DNA of 33,329 bases, taken from a candidate division Zixibacteria bacterium CG_4_9_14_3_um_filter_46_8. GTDB taxonomy: Bacteria > Zixibacteria > MSB-5A5 > UM-FILTER-46-8. Shown here one piece after another: positions 25,413 to 33,329 of this stretch. The stretch's first letter is position 1; the number at the start of each line of letters is the position of its first letter. Under the pieces are notes generated by a model. The model had not been told where the DNA came from. It did no database searches and saw only the letters and a program-made list of their open reading frames with translations. The translations under genes and the position numbers were made by a program. The stretch spans positions 1-33,329 of the forward strand of contig PFXJ01000024.1 of the NCBI GenBank assembly GCA_002791595.1, read 5' to 3'.

Positions 25413-26603
25413 TCAGATTTTCTCCAACGCCTGGCTAATATCTTCCAGCAGATCCTCTATATCTTCTATACCGATTGAAATACGCACCATTGATGGCGTA
25501 ACTTCCGCGCGCCCAAGCTCTTCATCGGTCATCCCATATTGCGAAGTCAAAACCGGAATGCTGGCAATCGATTCCACTCCCCCCAAGCTCACTGAGTTCA
25601 AAATGAGTTTCAGATTGTCCGCAAATTTCTCTGCGGCGGCTTGCCCGCCCTTAAGCTCGATATTAACTATCCCCCCGAATCCGTTCATTTGCGATTTCGC
25701 CAATTCATGTTGAGGATGGGACTTCAATCCCGGATAATGGACTCTCTTTATCCTTGGGTGCCCTTCGCAAAACTGCGCCACTTTCGACGCATTCTCATTA
25801 TGCTTTTCCATCCTTACAGAAAGCGTCTTGATGCCTTTCAGCAGAAAGAAACTCGCTGACGGGTCCAGATTAGTCCCCAACAATTTTCTGAAAGTCCATA
25901 CTTTTCCCATTAACGCCTTTGAGCCGGCGACTGCGCCACAGATCAGATCGCTGCTGCCGGAAAGATATTTGCTTCCGGAATGGATCACCAGGTCGATTCC
26001 GAAACTGATTGGGGTTTGGTTAATCGCTGTGGCGAATGTGCTGTCAATCACGGATACCAAATTATGATTCTTCGCAAATGCGGCCGCCTTCTCTAAATCG
26101 GTTAATTTTAAATTGGGATTGGATGGTGATTCGATGTAGAGGAGTTTAGTCCGTTCGGTCGCTAGGCGCTCGGCCCCGTCAAATCCACGGCTGTCGAAAA
26201 ACCTGACCTTCACTCCGAATTTTGGCAGAATGTCTCGAAACAGTGAGAATGTTCCTCCATAGATAGTATCACCCGAAATTATCTCATCGCCGCCTTTTAC
26301 CAGCGCCGTTATTGTGGAGCTGATGGCGCCCATCCCTGATGAAAAAATCAACGCCTTCTCAGCTTTCTCCAGGCCTGCGATATGCCCTTCCACCTCCATC
26401 ACGGTGGGATTGTCATATCGGCTATAAATATAATACGACTTATCTCCAGCCTGATAATCTTTCAACTGCTGAGTTTTCTCATAAACAAAATTAGTGCTTT
26501 GTACAATCGGCGGATTTACTGGCTGAAGTTTCATAGGAGGACGACCTATCCCGTGAACTGCCACAGTTGATCGTCCCAAAGATTTTCTTTTATTCATTTC
26601 CAT
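25413..26603 (-). CDS. Trans-sulfuration PLP enzyme (cystathionine gamma-synthase/lyase family)
   Basis: The 396-residue product belongs to the Cys/Met metabolism PLP family. Landmarks are IYSRYDNPT, IFSSGMGAISS (cofactor phosphate site), YIESPSNPNLKLTDL, D187 in VIDSTFA, and the Schiff-base K212 in HSGSKYLSGSSD. The family includes cystathionine gamma-synthase, beta-lyase, gamma-lyase and methionine gamma-lyase; these cannot be told apart safely here. The start overlaps the polyferredoxin gene by 14 bases, so it is the last gene of the DUF362 operon. ATG 26597 is a near alternative start. Confidence 0.88.
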   Translation of the reverse strand: MEMNKRKSLGRSTVAVHGIGRPPMKLQPVNPPIVQSTNFVYEKTQQLKDYQAGDKSYYIYSRYDNPTVMEVEGHIAGLEKAEKALIFSSGMGAISSTITALVKGGDEIISGDTIYGGTFSLFRDILPKFGVKVRFFDSRGFDGAERLATERTKLLYIESPSNPNLKLTDLEKAAAFAKNHNLVSVIDSTFATAINQTPISFGIDLVIHSGSKYLSGSSDLICGAVAGSKALMGKVWTFRKLLGTNLDPSASFFLLKGIKTLSVRMEKHNENASKVAQFCEGHPRIKRVHYPGLKSHPQHELAKSQMNGFGGIVNIELKGGQAAAEKFADNLKLILNSVSLGGVESIASIPVLTSQYGMTDEELGRAEVTPSMVRISIGIEDIEDLLEDISQALEKI

Positions 26604-28152
26604 AATCCTTATTGTCCTTTCCGAATTGTCCGCCGGGTCGGAATCTTTGCTGATTTTTATTGGTTATACAAACACCCCGTGCCCCTTCAACCGGGCATTT
26701 GAATTCGCAAATCCCGCAACCGATACAGAGTTCTTCCACTATGAATGGGAATTTAATCATCTTTTTCGACCCGTCACGATATTGATATTCCTCCTGCTTA
26801 AATTCTATCGCCTTCTTGGGAGTCGGGCAATGCTCTTCGCAAACGATGCACGGGGTTCCATTGGCATACGGAAGGCATCGATTTTTATCGAAATAGGCCA
26901 GGCCAATAACCGTTTTATGCTTTGCCTCCACATTAAGCGGATGAATTGCACCTGAGGGGCAAACTTCGGTGCAAAGGGTGCAGTTGTACTCGCAATATCC
27001 GGTGCCGGCTACTCCGTAGGGAGTCAACAAGCCGGCCCACCCACCTTCCAACAATGATGGCTGGAGGAAATTTCCGGATGTTGCGCAAGCCCGCAGGCAT
27101 TGGTAACATCTTACACATCGTTCCACGAATTCCGCTTCGGGTGTGCTCCCCGGAGGCCGAATCAGCTTAGATGCCTGTTCCGGCCTGATGTAAGAAATGC
27201 CGGTCAATGAGGCGGCCGCAATTCCTCCCACGCCGGAAAGCAATAGCTTTCTTCTGGTAAAATCAGTCACACAACTTTTGGCTTCACCTCTGAAATTTAT
27301 AATTGTGGCTCCGGGTGCGCAGACATCGACGCAATTGAAACATTGAATGCATTCCCGGAACTCCGTCTGCGAAAAATCCTCGGGGATAGCGTTGGTCTTG
27401 CAAACCAGTTGGCATTCCCCGCACTCTGTGCAATCCTGATTGACCTTGCGTTTTAGCCTTTGGGGCATCCCCATCAATCCTAACATCGCTCCCAGAGGGC
27501 AGACCACCTGGCAGAAAACCCGACGGCTATAAAGTTCAAATCCAATAATGACGGCGAATATCAGCCCAAGAATAAAGGCAGTTTGAAAATAATACGGCTC
27601 CAACGGAAGAAGGCTGTCAATCAAAGATGACTGCAACCCCAGCAATTGAAATTGAAGCGGCTCGATTTGGAAAAGTAAATTAAAGATATAATTGAACGTG
27701 GTAACAACAATCGGCAATAAGGCCACCGTAAAAATCCGAGTAGTTAGGGCGATGGGATCAAGATTATAGACCAATTGGTAGCCCAGTACCGCCGATAGAA
27801 AAAAGCCTGATAGAAGGTAGTATTTCAAGTGCTGAAATTGGCGCAATTTGAATCTATTAACGGTTCGACCGATGCGGGAAACCAAATCTAGAGTCGTTCC
27901 CATCGGGCACACCCACCCGCAAAATACTCTGCCCAGAATTATGGTCGCCGCTATTACCGCAATCGATGCCAACATCGAAGGAATCAAAACCCTTGCGGCT
28001 ATCATTCCCAGCAATGCCAGCAACGGGTCTGCCCGAAGGTAAAGATCGACCGGAATCCATCGTCCGCTTACTTCCGAGGTTTTCCAAAAGAGATAGAGGA
28101 AAAATAATAAAAATAATATCTGCGAGGAGATTCGGATCTTGCGAATGGTCAA
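26590..28152 (-). CDS. Membrane polyferredoxin, NapH-like fused to NapG-like
   Basis: The 520-residue product joins two modules. Residues about 1-225 form a NapH/MauN-type membrane part with several helices and the conserved CGWVCPMG and CQVVCPLGAM motifs, then two 4Fe-4S motifs, CTECGECQLVC and CIQCFNCVDVC. A second hydrophobic segment begins RRKLLLSGVGG, like an internal Tat-type helix, and is followed by a NapG-like domain with four more clusters (CVRCYQCLRAC, CEYNCTLCTEVC, CIVCEEHC, CIGCGICEFKC). Six clusters could pass electrons across or along the inner membrane. The partner is unknown. It overlaps DUF362 upstream by 4 bases (ATGA). Confidence 0.88.
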   Translation of the reverse strand: MTIRKIRISSQILFLLFFLYLFWKTSEVSGRWIPVDLYLRADPLLALLGMIAARVLIPSMLASIAVIAATIILGRVFCGWVCPMGTTLDLVSRIGRTVNRFKLRQFQHLKYYLLSGFFLSAVLGYQLVYNLDPIALTTRIFTVALLPIVVTTFNYIFNLLFQIEPLQFQLLGLQSSLIDSLLPLEPYYFQTAFILGLIFAVIIGFELYSRRVFCQVVCPLGAMLGLMGMPQRLKRKVNQDCTECGECQLVCKTNAIPEDFSQTEFRECIQCFNCVDVCAPGATIINFRGEAKSCVTDFTRRKLLLSGVGGIAAASLTGISYIRPEQASKLIRPPGSTPEAEFVERCVRCYQCLRACATSGNFLQPSLLEGGWAGLLTPYGVAGTGYCEYNCTLCTEVCPSGAIHPLNVEAKHKTVIGLAYFDKNRCLPYANGTPCIVCEEHCPTPKKAIEFKQEEYQYRDGSKKMIKFPFIVEELCIGCGICEFKCPVEGARGVCITNKNQQRFRPGGQFGKDNKDYGNE

Positions 28153-29066
28153 ATTGTGGCTACCTTTAGATTCATTTTTTCTATATCAATCTCACCCAAT
28201 CCATATTTGGGTCCATTGACAATATAACCTATGTCCGTTGGTTTTCTGCCGAATAAGGTGGTTGCATAAGCGTCAGCTGAAGCGATGTCCGGGCTGGCAA
28301 TAATCGTATCCATTTTTTCGACATCGCTTAGATTTCCTCCTTGAGGTCCGTTGGCGGTTAAGACGCGAGTGGCATCGATAATGGTCAATTGCGGTTTGAT
28401 AAATGCGGCCAGTTCCGGCAGGTATTGATGGATTTTCCAATGAATTTGCCCCCGATCCCCTCCCATCAATCCCATAAGGTTCTTCATCCCCAACGTCAGT
28501 TCGCAAAGCCCATGATGCTTCGCAATCGGGATATTGATAATGCAATCAGCTTCCAATGCGGGAGTGTAAAGCTCCCATTTGGTCAGGAAGGTATTATTAG
28601 GCATATCATACATTCTAAAGCCGGCATCGACCACAAAGGAAACCATCGCTCCGGCATCTTCCGCGGCGGAGGCAATCCCGGAATTGGCATAGCATCTTTT
28701 GCCGTTATTGCAGGTTCGGTCAAAAACCATAACTTTTGCCGCACCTGCCTCAAAACACATCTTCACAGCTTCAGCAACTACTTCGGGATTGGTATCAGCC
28801 GCCTGTGATGGATTCCGATCCCAACCGATATTCGGCTTGACAATCACCTTGTCCCCCTTCTTCACAAATTTCCCCATTCCACCAATCATTTCCACTGCCT
28901 TGCGGGTCATAGCCGCCGGAAGTCCTTTCTTGACCACCGCAATGGATGGCAAACCCGTTCTGACCTCTGCGTCCGCCATCAATTCTTGCGGCATACCCAA
29001 AATCACTCCGGCGCCTATAACCCCTGCTGTCTTGATGAACTGTCGGCGATTGGTAAATTTATCCAT
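28149..29066 (-). CDS. Tat-exported DUF362 protein
   Basis: The 305-residue product starts with a Tat signal (TNRRQFIKTAGVIGAG, RR at 7-8), so it is probably folded in the cytoplasm and exported. The rest matches the DUF362 family: KVIVKPNIGWDRNP, MVFDRTCNN, INIPIAKHHGLCELTLGMKNLMG and SADAYATTLFG. Members are often found next to ferredoxin-type membrane proteins in anaerobes and may bind a cofactor; the reaction is unknown. AGGAGG lies 5 bases before ATG. It is the first gene of the operon with the polyferredoxin and PLP enzyme. Confidence 0.9.
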   Translation of the reverse strand: MDKFTNRRQFIKTAGVIGAGVILGMPQELMADAEVRTGLPSIAVVKKGLPAAMTRKAVEMIGGMGKFVKKGDKVIVKPNIGWDRNPSQAADTNPEVVAEAVKMCFEAGAAKVMVFDRTCNNGKRCYANSGIASAAEDAGAMVSFVVDAGFRMYDMPNNTFLTKWELYTPALEADCIINIPIAKHHGLCELTLGMKNLMGLMGGDRGQIHWKIHQYLPELAAFIKPQLTIIDATRVLTANGPQGGNLSDVEKMDTIIASPDIASADAYATTLFGRKPTDIGYIVNGPKYGLGEIDIEKMNLKVATI

Positions 29067-29123
29067 CTCATCCTCCTGTCTCCTTCGCCATTATATAAAA
29101 TGCTATCTTCTGATTCAACAGTA

Positions 29124-29152
29124 ATTATACTGACAGATTCTGTCAGAGAAAA
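29124..29152 (-). promoter_or_regulatory. DUF362 operon promoter with a perfect 17-bp palindrome as spacer
   Basis: On the minus strand TATAAT (29124-29129) is a perfect -10. The 17 bases upstream of it (29130-29146) are a perfect palindrome, CTGACAGA-A-TCTGTCAG, filling exactly the -35/-10 spacer. The -35 at 29147-29152 is weak (TTTTCT). A palindrome in the spacer with a weak -35 is typical for a repressor site, or for a MerR-type activator that twists the promoter. Confidence 0.6.
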
Positions 29153-29273
29153 TTCTGGTCAAATCATATACTACTTTGCTGAGAGCGGGACAATAAATGG
29201 GGATCGAAGAATGGGCCACAATGGGCTTGGGGGAATATTCTGTTAAAGTAAAGTAGGTGCGATTAATTATTCC

Positions 29274-29302
29274 TTGACAACCGATGCCAGAAGGAATATT
29301 TT
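29274..29302 (+). promoter_or_regulatory. Sigma-70-type promoter of the MBOAT gene
   Basis: TTGACA (29274-29279) and TATTTT (29297-29302) are 17 bases apart on the plus strand. The -35 is perfect. Predicted start near 29309, at the foot of the GATGGG/CCCATC hairpin. Confidence 0.55.
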
Positions 29303-29455
29303 TAATTGATGGGTTCTCCCATCAGGTTGTATTAATCGAACAAGTTTTGAATAGAAATTCCCGGGGATGATAAGCTTCTCATTATGGAAAATTCTTTTCG
29401 TATTTGCCAGCAAATGAAAAGGCATATTTAATAGGGATACTGCTCGTAGGAGTAT

Positions 29456-30898
29456 ATGCTTTTTAATTCACTGCACTTCGCAATATTCTTTCCTATAGTT
29501 CTTATCCTTTATTTTGCGTTGCCCCATCGATTCCGGTGGATAGTGTTGCTGGCGGCAAGCTATTATTTCTATATGGCTTGGAAGCCCGAGTATATCATAT
29601 TGCTTATAATCACTACTAGCATCGATTATTATGCCGGAATTCGAATGGGCCGGCAGGCAATCAAGTCGAAGCGCACCAAATATTTAATACTTAGTCTGAC
29701 TGCCAACTTCCTTTTGCTGTTTTCATTCAAATACTTCAATTTTTTCAATGAATCTCTGAGAATGGCCTTGCAACATTATAATATATTCTATGGAGTGCCG
29801 GCGCTAAAAGTTTTGTTACCCGTCGGCATTTCATTCTATACGTTCCAGAGCGTCAGCTACGCCATTGACGTTTATCGCGGCGTAAAGAAACCGGAACCAC
29901 ATCCCGGTATATTTGCCGTGTATGTTGCCTTCTTTCCACAATTGGTGGCAGGCCCGATTGAGCGCTCCACCAGTCTTCTGCCGCAATTTTCTGAAAAACA
30001 TTCTTTTGATTATCGTGAAGCCGTTGATGGTTTGAAACTTATGGCTTGGGGGTTTTTCAAAAAAATGGTGATAGCGGATCATCTCGCCTATTATGTCAAT
30101 GCCGTCTATAACAAGCCGGCTGACCATACTGGCTTGCCATTGCTGATAGCCACTTACTTTTTCGCTTTGCAGATATTTTGCGATTTTTCCGGCTATTCGG
30201 ACATTGCCATCGGCAGTGCCAGGATAATGGGATTCAGGTTGATGACCAACTTCAACCAGCCCTATTATGCGCAGTCGATAGCCGAGTTTTGGAAAAGATG
30301 GCACATTTCCTTATCGACATGGTTCAAGGACTATTTTTATATTTCTCTTGGCGGTAATCGGGTATCCAAATGGAGATGGTATTTCAATCTGGGAGCAACT
30401 TTCCTGGTCAGCGGGCTTTGGCATGGCGCCAATTGGACCTTTATTGTATGGGGTGGGTTGCATGGGTTTTATATGATATTATCGATCCTTACCGAGAGAT
30501 TTAGGAATACATTAAGCAGATTTACTTATTTAAGCCGGTTCCCCAAGCTCCACAAGTATGTGAAAATATTTATCACCTACCACCTTGTCCTGGTTTCCTG
30601 GGTTTTTTTCCGTGCCAATTCCCTGTCGGATGCGCTCTTTATTCTTAGAAATATGTTCAACATAGATTTCGCGCATCTCGGATTGCGGATGTTTGTCTAT
30701 AGATTTAGCTGGGAGGTGGCGATCCCCTCAATTCTCACTCTGGTGTTGGTTCATTGGGTTCAGCGGAGAATCAGTATCAGTCAATTCCTGACACAGCAAC
30801 CATTTTGGGTGCGTTGGCCGATTTATTATGTCGCCGTAATGTATATTCTTATATTTGGGCAATTTTCGGAGCAGGCGTTCATCTATTTCCAATTTTAG
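29456..30898 (+). CDS. MBOAT-family O-acyltransferase (AlgI-like)
   Basis: The 480-residue product is a polytopic membrane acyltransferase. Landmarks are the N-terminal FNSLHFAIFFPIVLILYF, PVGISFYTFQSVSYAIDVYRG, FFPQLVAGPIERSTSLLPQF, FCDFSGYSDIAIGSARIMGF, FWKRWHISLSTWFKDYFYISLGGNR and the catalytic H323 in LWHGANWTF. AlgI-type members carry acetyl groups across the inner membrane for O-acetylation of exopolysaccharide or cell-wall polymers. AGGAG lies 4-5 bases upstream of ATG. The partner gene follows 11 bases later, so the two work together. Confidence 0.93.
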   Translation: MLFNSLHFAIFFPIVLILYFALPHRFRWIVLLAASYYFYMAWKPEYIILLIITTSIDYYAGIRMGRQAIKSKRTKYLILSLTANFLLLFSFKYFNFFNESLRMALQHYNIFYGVPALKVLLPVGISFYTFQSVSYAIDVYRGVKKPEPHPGIFAVYVAFFPQLVAGPIERSTSLLPQFSEKHSFDYREAVDGLKLMAWGFFKKMVIADHLAYYVNAVYNKPADHTGLPLLIATYFFALQIFCDFSGYSDIAIGSARIMGFRLMTNFNQPYYAQSIAEFWKRWHISLSTWFKDYFYISLGGNRVSKWRWYFNLGATFLVSGLWHGANWTFIVWGGLHGFYMILSILTERFRNTLSRFTYLSRFPKLHKYVKIFITYHLVLVSWVFFRANSLSDALFILRNMFNIDFAHLGLRMFVYRFSWEVAIPSILTLVLVHWVQRRISISQFLTQQPFWVRWPIYYVAVMYILIFGQFSEQAFIYFQF

Positions 30899-30909
30899 GT
30901 AATCGAGAT

Positions 30910-31875
30910 ATGGTCTTAAAGTTGATCGGGAAAATTCTGCTCTTGATGCTGTTGGTGGTGATGGCATGCTTGGTGATGATCCGATTCGGTTTATTCAGCA
31001 AAGAGAATTATTATTACACGATCCAGGATAAATGTAACCGATTGGCAACGACCCCATCGCCCAAATTTATACTGGTGGGCGGCTCCAACACAGCATTCGG
31101 TTTGGACAGCAAGAAAATTCAGGAAGCCACCAATTATCCTGTGGTGAATATGGGAAGTGCTGCGGATATAGGATTGCGGTATATGATTCAATCGGTAAGG
31201 CAATATATACACAAAGATGATATAGTTGTGGTAATTCCTGAATATTATCAGTTCACGACATATTTTAATGGCAGCAGTGCTTTGACAATTTTGATGGAGG
31301 TTTACCCGCAAAGCGTCCAATATTACACCTCTCGGGAGCAATATCTCAATGCCCTGAGAGGGGTGCCCAGCTATCTTCGGCTAAAATTCACTTCAATGTT
31401 GAAGATACTTTCAGGATACAAAGAAGTTCTCTTGTTCGGCGGTAGGAAGGCCTTCAATGAATATGGCGACTATACCTACCGCGATGCCAAAAGGGCGGAA
31501 TTCGATGTAGGGAAACAGTCGCTTTTCGGTGGACACGAAGAGTTGAAGTTTGAAAAGGAAGCAATCGAATTCATTAACGAATTTTATCGATTTACCAAAG
31601 AAAAAGGGGCGACGGCGTTGTTTTTCTTTCCCGCTATTTCTCAATACCATTACAATCAGAATGTCAATGTAATCGAAGAAATCGATTCGACATTGCGATC
31701 CGGACTTGAGATCCCGATACTTAACTCGCCTACGGACGAAATTTATCCGCTCGATTTATTTTATGATAGTCCTTATCATTTGAGCCTTGAGGGCCGTGAC
31801 CGCCGCACCGACAAATTCATCGAGTATTGGCGGCACCTAACCAACGCGCCGCTTTTGACGGCAGAGCCCAAATAA
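30910..31875 (+). CDS. SGNH-hydrolase-like partner of the MBOAT acyltransferase
   Basis: From ATG 30910 the product is 321 residues; further upstream in-frame codons lie inside the MBOAT gene. It has one N-terminal membrane helix (IGKILLLMLLVVMACLVMI) and an extracytoplasmic domain that begins KFILVGGSNTAFGLDS, resembling block I of SGNH/GDSL hydrolases with Ser as nucleophile. It ends DLFYDSPYHLSLEGR, which could supply the catalytic Asp-x-x-His. Proteins like this (DltD/AlgJ-X type) take the acyl group from the MBOAT protein and place it on the final polymer. The exact target is unknown. Confidence 0.78.
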   Translation: MVLKLIGKILLLMLLVVMACLVMIRFGLFSKENYYYTIQDKCNRLATTPSPKFILVGGSNTAFGLDSKKIQEATNYPVVNMGSAADIGLRYMIQSVRQYIHKDDIVVVIPEYYQFTTYFNGSSALTILMEVYPQSVQYYTSREQYLNALRGVPSYLRLKFTSMLKILSGYKEVLLFGGRKAFNEYGDYTYRDAKRAEFDVGKQSLFGGHEELKFEKEAIEFINEFYRFTKEKGATALFFFPAISQYHYNQNVNVIEEIDSTLRSGLEIPILNSPTDEIYPLDLFYDSPYHLSLEGRDRRTDKFIEYWRHLTNAPLLTAEPK

Positions 31876-31985
31876 TTTCTTCCTGTACTGAGTCTCCTTT
31901 GCATCAGATTCTACTCCGCCTCGTCCCTTTCATCTTATGGAAGGAGATTAGCTGATGGAAGTTCATAAAAACGAGGATAAAAGTA

Positions 31986-32014
31986 TTGCACTTTCATTTG
32001 GATTCGGATATACT
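31986..32014 (+). promoter_or_regulatory. Sigma-70-type promoter of the DinB-family gene
   Basis: TTGCAC (31986-31991) and TATACT (32009-32014) are 17 bases apart. The predicted start lies about 60 bases before the GTG start. A 34-codon frame (31955-32059) crosses this promoter and was not called. The remainder of the 208-base gap shows nothing. Confidence 0.55.
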
Positions 32015-32083
32015 CTGGACAGTTTTTTTTCATGGAAGGCATTTGTTTCGATAGCGTGAATCAGTATATAGCGAGGTAAGAAC

Positions 32084-32587
32084 GTGATAAGATCGATAGA
32101 AGATTTCAGGAAGGCCTGGAGCAAGGAATCGGCAACGACGATGAAAGTTTTCGGGGAAATAAAAGATCCCCAGATAAATCAGGCGATTGCGGAAGGGCAT
32201 CGCACCCTGGGCAGGATTGCTTGGCACATCGCGCAAACCATTCCGGAGATGGCCGGTCATACCGGGCTTAGAATAAATGGGCCGGCATTAAATTCCCCAT
32301 TGCCGAAAAGCATGGAGACGATTAAAAAGGGATATGAAACGGCGGCATCATCATTATTGGAGCAAGTGACCAAGAACTGGAAGGATGAGACGCTGGCGGT
32401 CGAAGATGATATGTATGGGGGAAAATGGAGCCGCGGAGCTACTCTGACAGCGATCATTTTGCATGAGGTTCATCATCGCGGGCAGATGACCGTATTGATG
32501 CGCCAAGCCGGATTGAAGGTGACCGGAATCTATGGGCCATCAAAGGAAGAATGGAACCAATTCGGGATGCAGGCCCCGGCGATTTAG
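32084..32587 (+). CDS. DinB-family metal-binding protein
   Basis: The 167-residue product is a four-helix-bundle DinB/YfiT-type protein. The expected metal histidines are present: H48 in IAWHIAQ and the pair in HEVHHRGQM (H127, H131). The family includes bacillithiol, mycothiol and glutathione-type thiol transferases as well as proteins of unknown role; DinB itself is DNA-damage induced in Bacillus, but no such control is visible here. The start is GTG with GAGGT 9 bases upstream. Confidence 0.85.
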   Translation: MIRSIEDFRKAWSKESATTMKVFGEIKDPQINQAIAEGHRTLGRIAWHIAQTIPEMAGHTGLRINGPALNSPLPKSMETIKKGYETAASSLLEQVTKNWKDETLAVEDDMYGGKWSRGATLTAIILHEVHHRGQMTVLMRQAGLKVTGIYGPSKEEWNQFGMQAPAI

Positions 32588-32713
32588 ATATTTCGGCGGG
32601 TGATGATCAGATGAATTGTGGATTAACTATTTGGTCTGTCTGCTGGGGGCGACGGCTAAGGGATGTCCGGCACATTGCCGGCGATATCATTATGGGATCT
32701 GTGGAGGAAAGCA

Positions 32714-33160
32714 ATGGAGAATTATGAAAATGGCCAGTCAAGACGAAGTTTTCTGAATTGGTTGCTGGTGGGCGGATTTGGGTCTCTGGCGGCGGCTACA
32801 ATCTATCCACTGGTTAGATTCATTTATCCTCCCGAACTGCCGCAGGCGGTGCAAAATAGCGTGGTGGCGGCAAAAACCGGAGAAATGCCACCGAATTCCG
32901 GCAAGATTTTCAAATTTGGCACCAAACCCGGGATACTGATTCGCACCAAAGGCGATGAATATCGGGCGTTTTCAGCAGTATGCACGCATCTTCAGTGCGC
33001 AGTACAATACGAAGAATCTCGGGGTGATATATGGTGTGCCTGCCATAATGGCCGCTTTGATCTATCCGGCAAGAATATATCCGGTCCCCCTCCGGCGCCT
33101 CTGGAGGTTTTCAATGTTGCCATCCGCGGTGAAGAGATTATCGTCAGCAAGAAAGGGTAA
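32714..33160 (+). CDS. Rieske iron-sulfur protein of a cytochrome bc/b6f-type complex
   Basis: The 148-residue product starts with a Tat-type segment (SRRSFLNWLLVGG) and one membrane helix, then a Rieske domain. The 2Fe-2S ligands are C90 and H92 in CTHLQC, and C108 and H111 in CACHNGRF; C95 and C110 would form the usual disulfide. GPPPAPL follows, the conserved proline loop. GGAGG sits 6 bases before ATG 32714, which I prefer to the earlier in-frame codon at 32663. Cytochrome b follows 3 bases later, so the pair encodes a quinol-oxidising complex. Confidence 0.94.
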   Translation: MENYENGQSRRSFLNWLLVGGFGSLAAATIYPLVRFIYPPELPQAVQNSVVAAKTGEMPPNSGKIFKFGTKPGILIRTKGDEYRAFSAVCTHLQCAVQYEESRGDIWCACHNGRFDLSGKNISGPPPAPLEVFNVAIRGEEIIVSKKG

Positions 33161-33163
33161 GAG

Positions 33164-33329
33164 ATGGCATCCATAAAATATCAGAACATATACAATTGGC
33201 TGGATGAGAGAGTCGGTCTAAGGTCGATTGAGGAGCTTGCGAGACATAAGCAGGTCCCTCGACATAATCGCACAATCTGGTATTATTTTGGCGGGATGAC
33301 GCTTTTTCTGTTTGGCATACAGGCAGTGA
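33164..33329 (+). CDS. Cytochrome b N-terminus (partial, runs off the window)
   Basis: ATG 33164 opens 55 residues that continue past the window end. The opening helix text YNWLDERVGLRSIEELARHK, then VPRHNRTIWYYFGGMTLFLFGIQ, is the standard start of b6-type or bc-type cytochrome b, just before the first haem-binding helix. GTAAGAG lies upstream. It is 3 bases after the Rieske stop and surely part of the same operon. Confidence 0.88.
   Translation, partial: MASIKYQNIYNWLDERVGLRSIEELARHKQVPRHNRTIWYYFGGMTLFLFGIQAV

Larger units (their letters stand above)
29067..29455. promoter_or_regulatory. Divergent control region between the DUF362 operon and the MBOAT gene
   Basis: This 389-base gap has no gene. 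Near the left is the DUF362 promoter with its 17-bp palindrome. To the right is the MBOAT promoter (29274-29302), then a leader of about 145 bases beginning with a small hairpin GATGGG-TTCT-CCCATC (29308-29323). I see no known riboswitch in the leader. The stretch 29153-29270 shows nothing. Confidence 0.45.

Noticed and set aside
29308-29323. Leader hairpin of the MBOAT gene as a riboswitch
   Set aside because: A 6-bp stem alone; no cyclic-di-GMP, SAM, cobalamin or other known core was recognised in the leader.
31955-32059. 34-codon frame with AAGGAG before the DinB gene
   Set aside because: It spans the promoter at 31986-32014 and has no recognisable feature; a real peptide cannot be excluded but is not supported.

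Overview
The window looks like chromosomal DNA from an uncultivated Gram-negative bacterium of the FCB superphylum or a neighbouring candidate phylum (Zixibacteria-like is my best guess, not proven). The support is two type IX secretion C-terminal sorting domains (1-183 and the end of the M1 peptidase), a lipobox lipoprotein, two Tat-type signals, and a mix of sulfate uptake, polyferredoxin, Rieske/cytochrome b, MBOAT and DinB-like genes. No rRNA, tRNA, CRISPR array, transposase or prophage was seen.

Layout. 0-2.9 kb: the end of a secreted protein gene faces a secreted M1 metallopeptidase. 3.1-7.0 kb: a minus-strand sulfate ABC transporter operon, sbp-cysT-cysW-cysA, in which cysA carries a one-base frameshift. 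7.4-10.0 kb: an OPT-family transporter followed by a small coiled-coil/zinc-ribbon protein. 10.3-12.9 kb: an AT-richer, partly decayed restriction island made of a truncated C5 methyltransferase (Dcm), a sensor-plus-Mrr endonuclease, a split unknown protein, and Vsr. 12.9-14.7 kb: a Mut7-C RNase-like protein, a TtcA-like tRNA thiolase and a TPR-type lipoprotein. 14.7-16.7 kb: a type II restriction-modification pair, whose endonuclease has a hidden upstream N-terminus separated by a frameshift.

16.8-25.0 kb is a proteostasis block on the minus strand: fmdB-type zinc ribbon, then J-domain protein/RNase HIII/ClpB as a tight operon, a PD-(D/E)XK-like protein overlapping dnaK, and an Hsp20. The Hsp20 gene has the most striking regulatory region in the window: a perfect sigma-54 -24/-12 element, an IHF-type match upstream, and four copies of a 13-bp dyad spaced by whole helical turns at the usual enhancer distance.

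25.4-29.1 kb: three overlapping genes form an operon: a Tat-exported DUF362 protein, a six-cluster NapH/NapG-like membrane polyferredoxin and a trans-sulfuration-type PLP enzyme. Its promoter carries a perfect 17-bp palindrome exactly between the -35 and -10 positions. 29.4-31.9 kb: an MBOAT O-acyltransferase and its SGNH-like partner, probably for acylating a cell-surface polymer. 32.0-33.3 kb: a DinB-family protein, then a Rieske protein and the start of a cytochrome b that runs off the window.

Three separate genes (cysA, the type II endonuclease, and the unknown gene in the Dcm island) each need a one-base correction in a short homopolymer. This may be gene decay or consensus error, and raw reads would decide.
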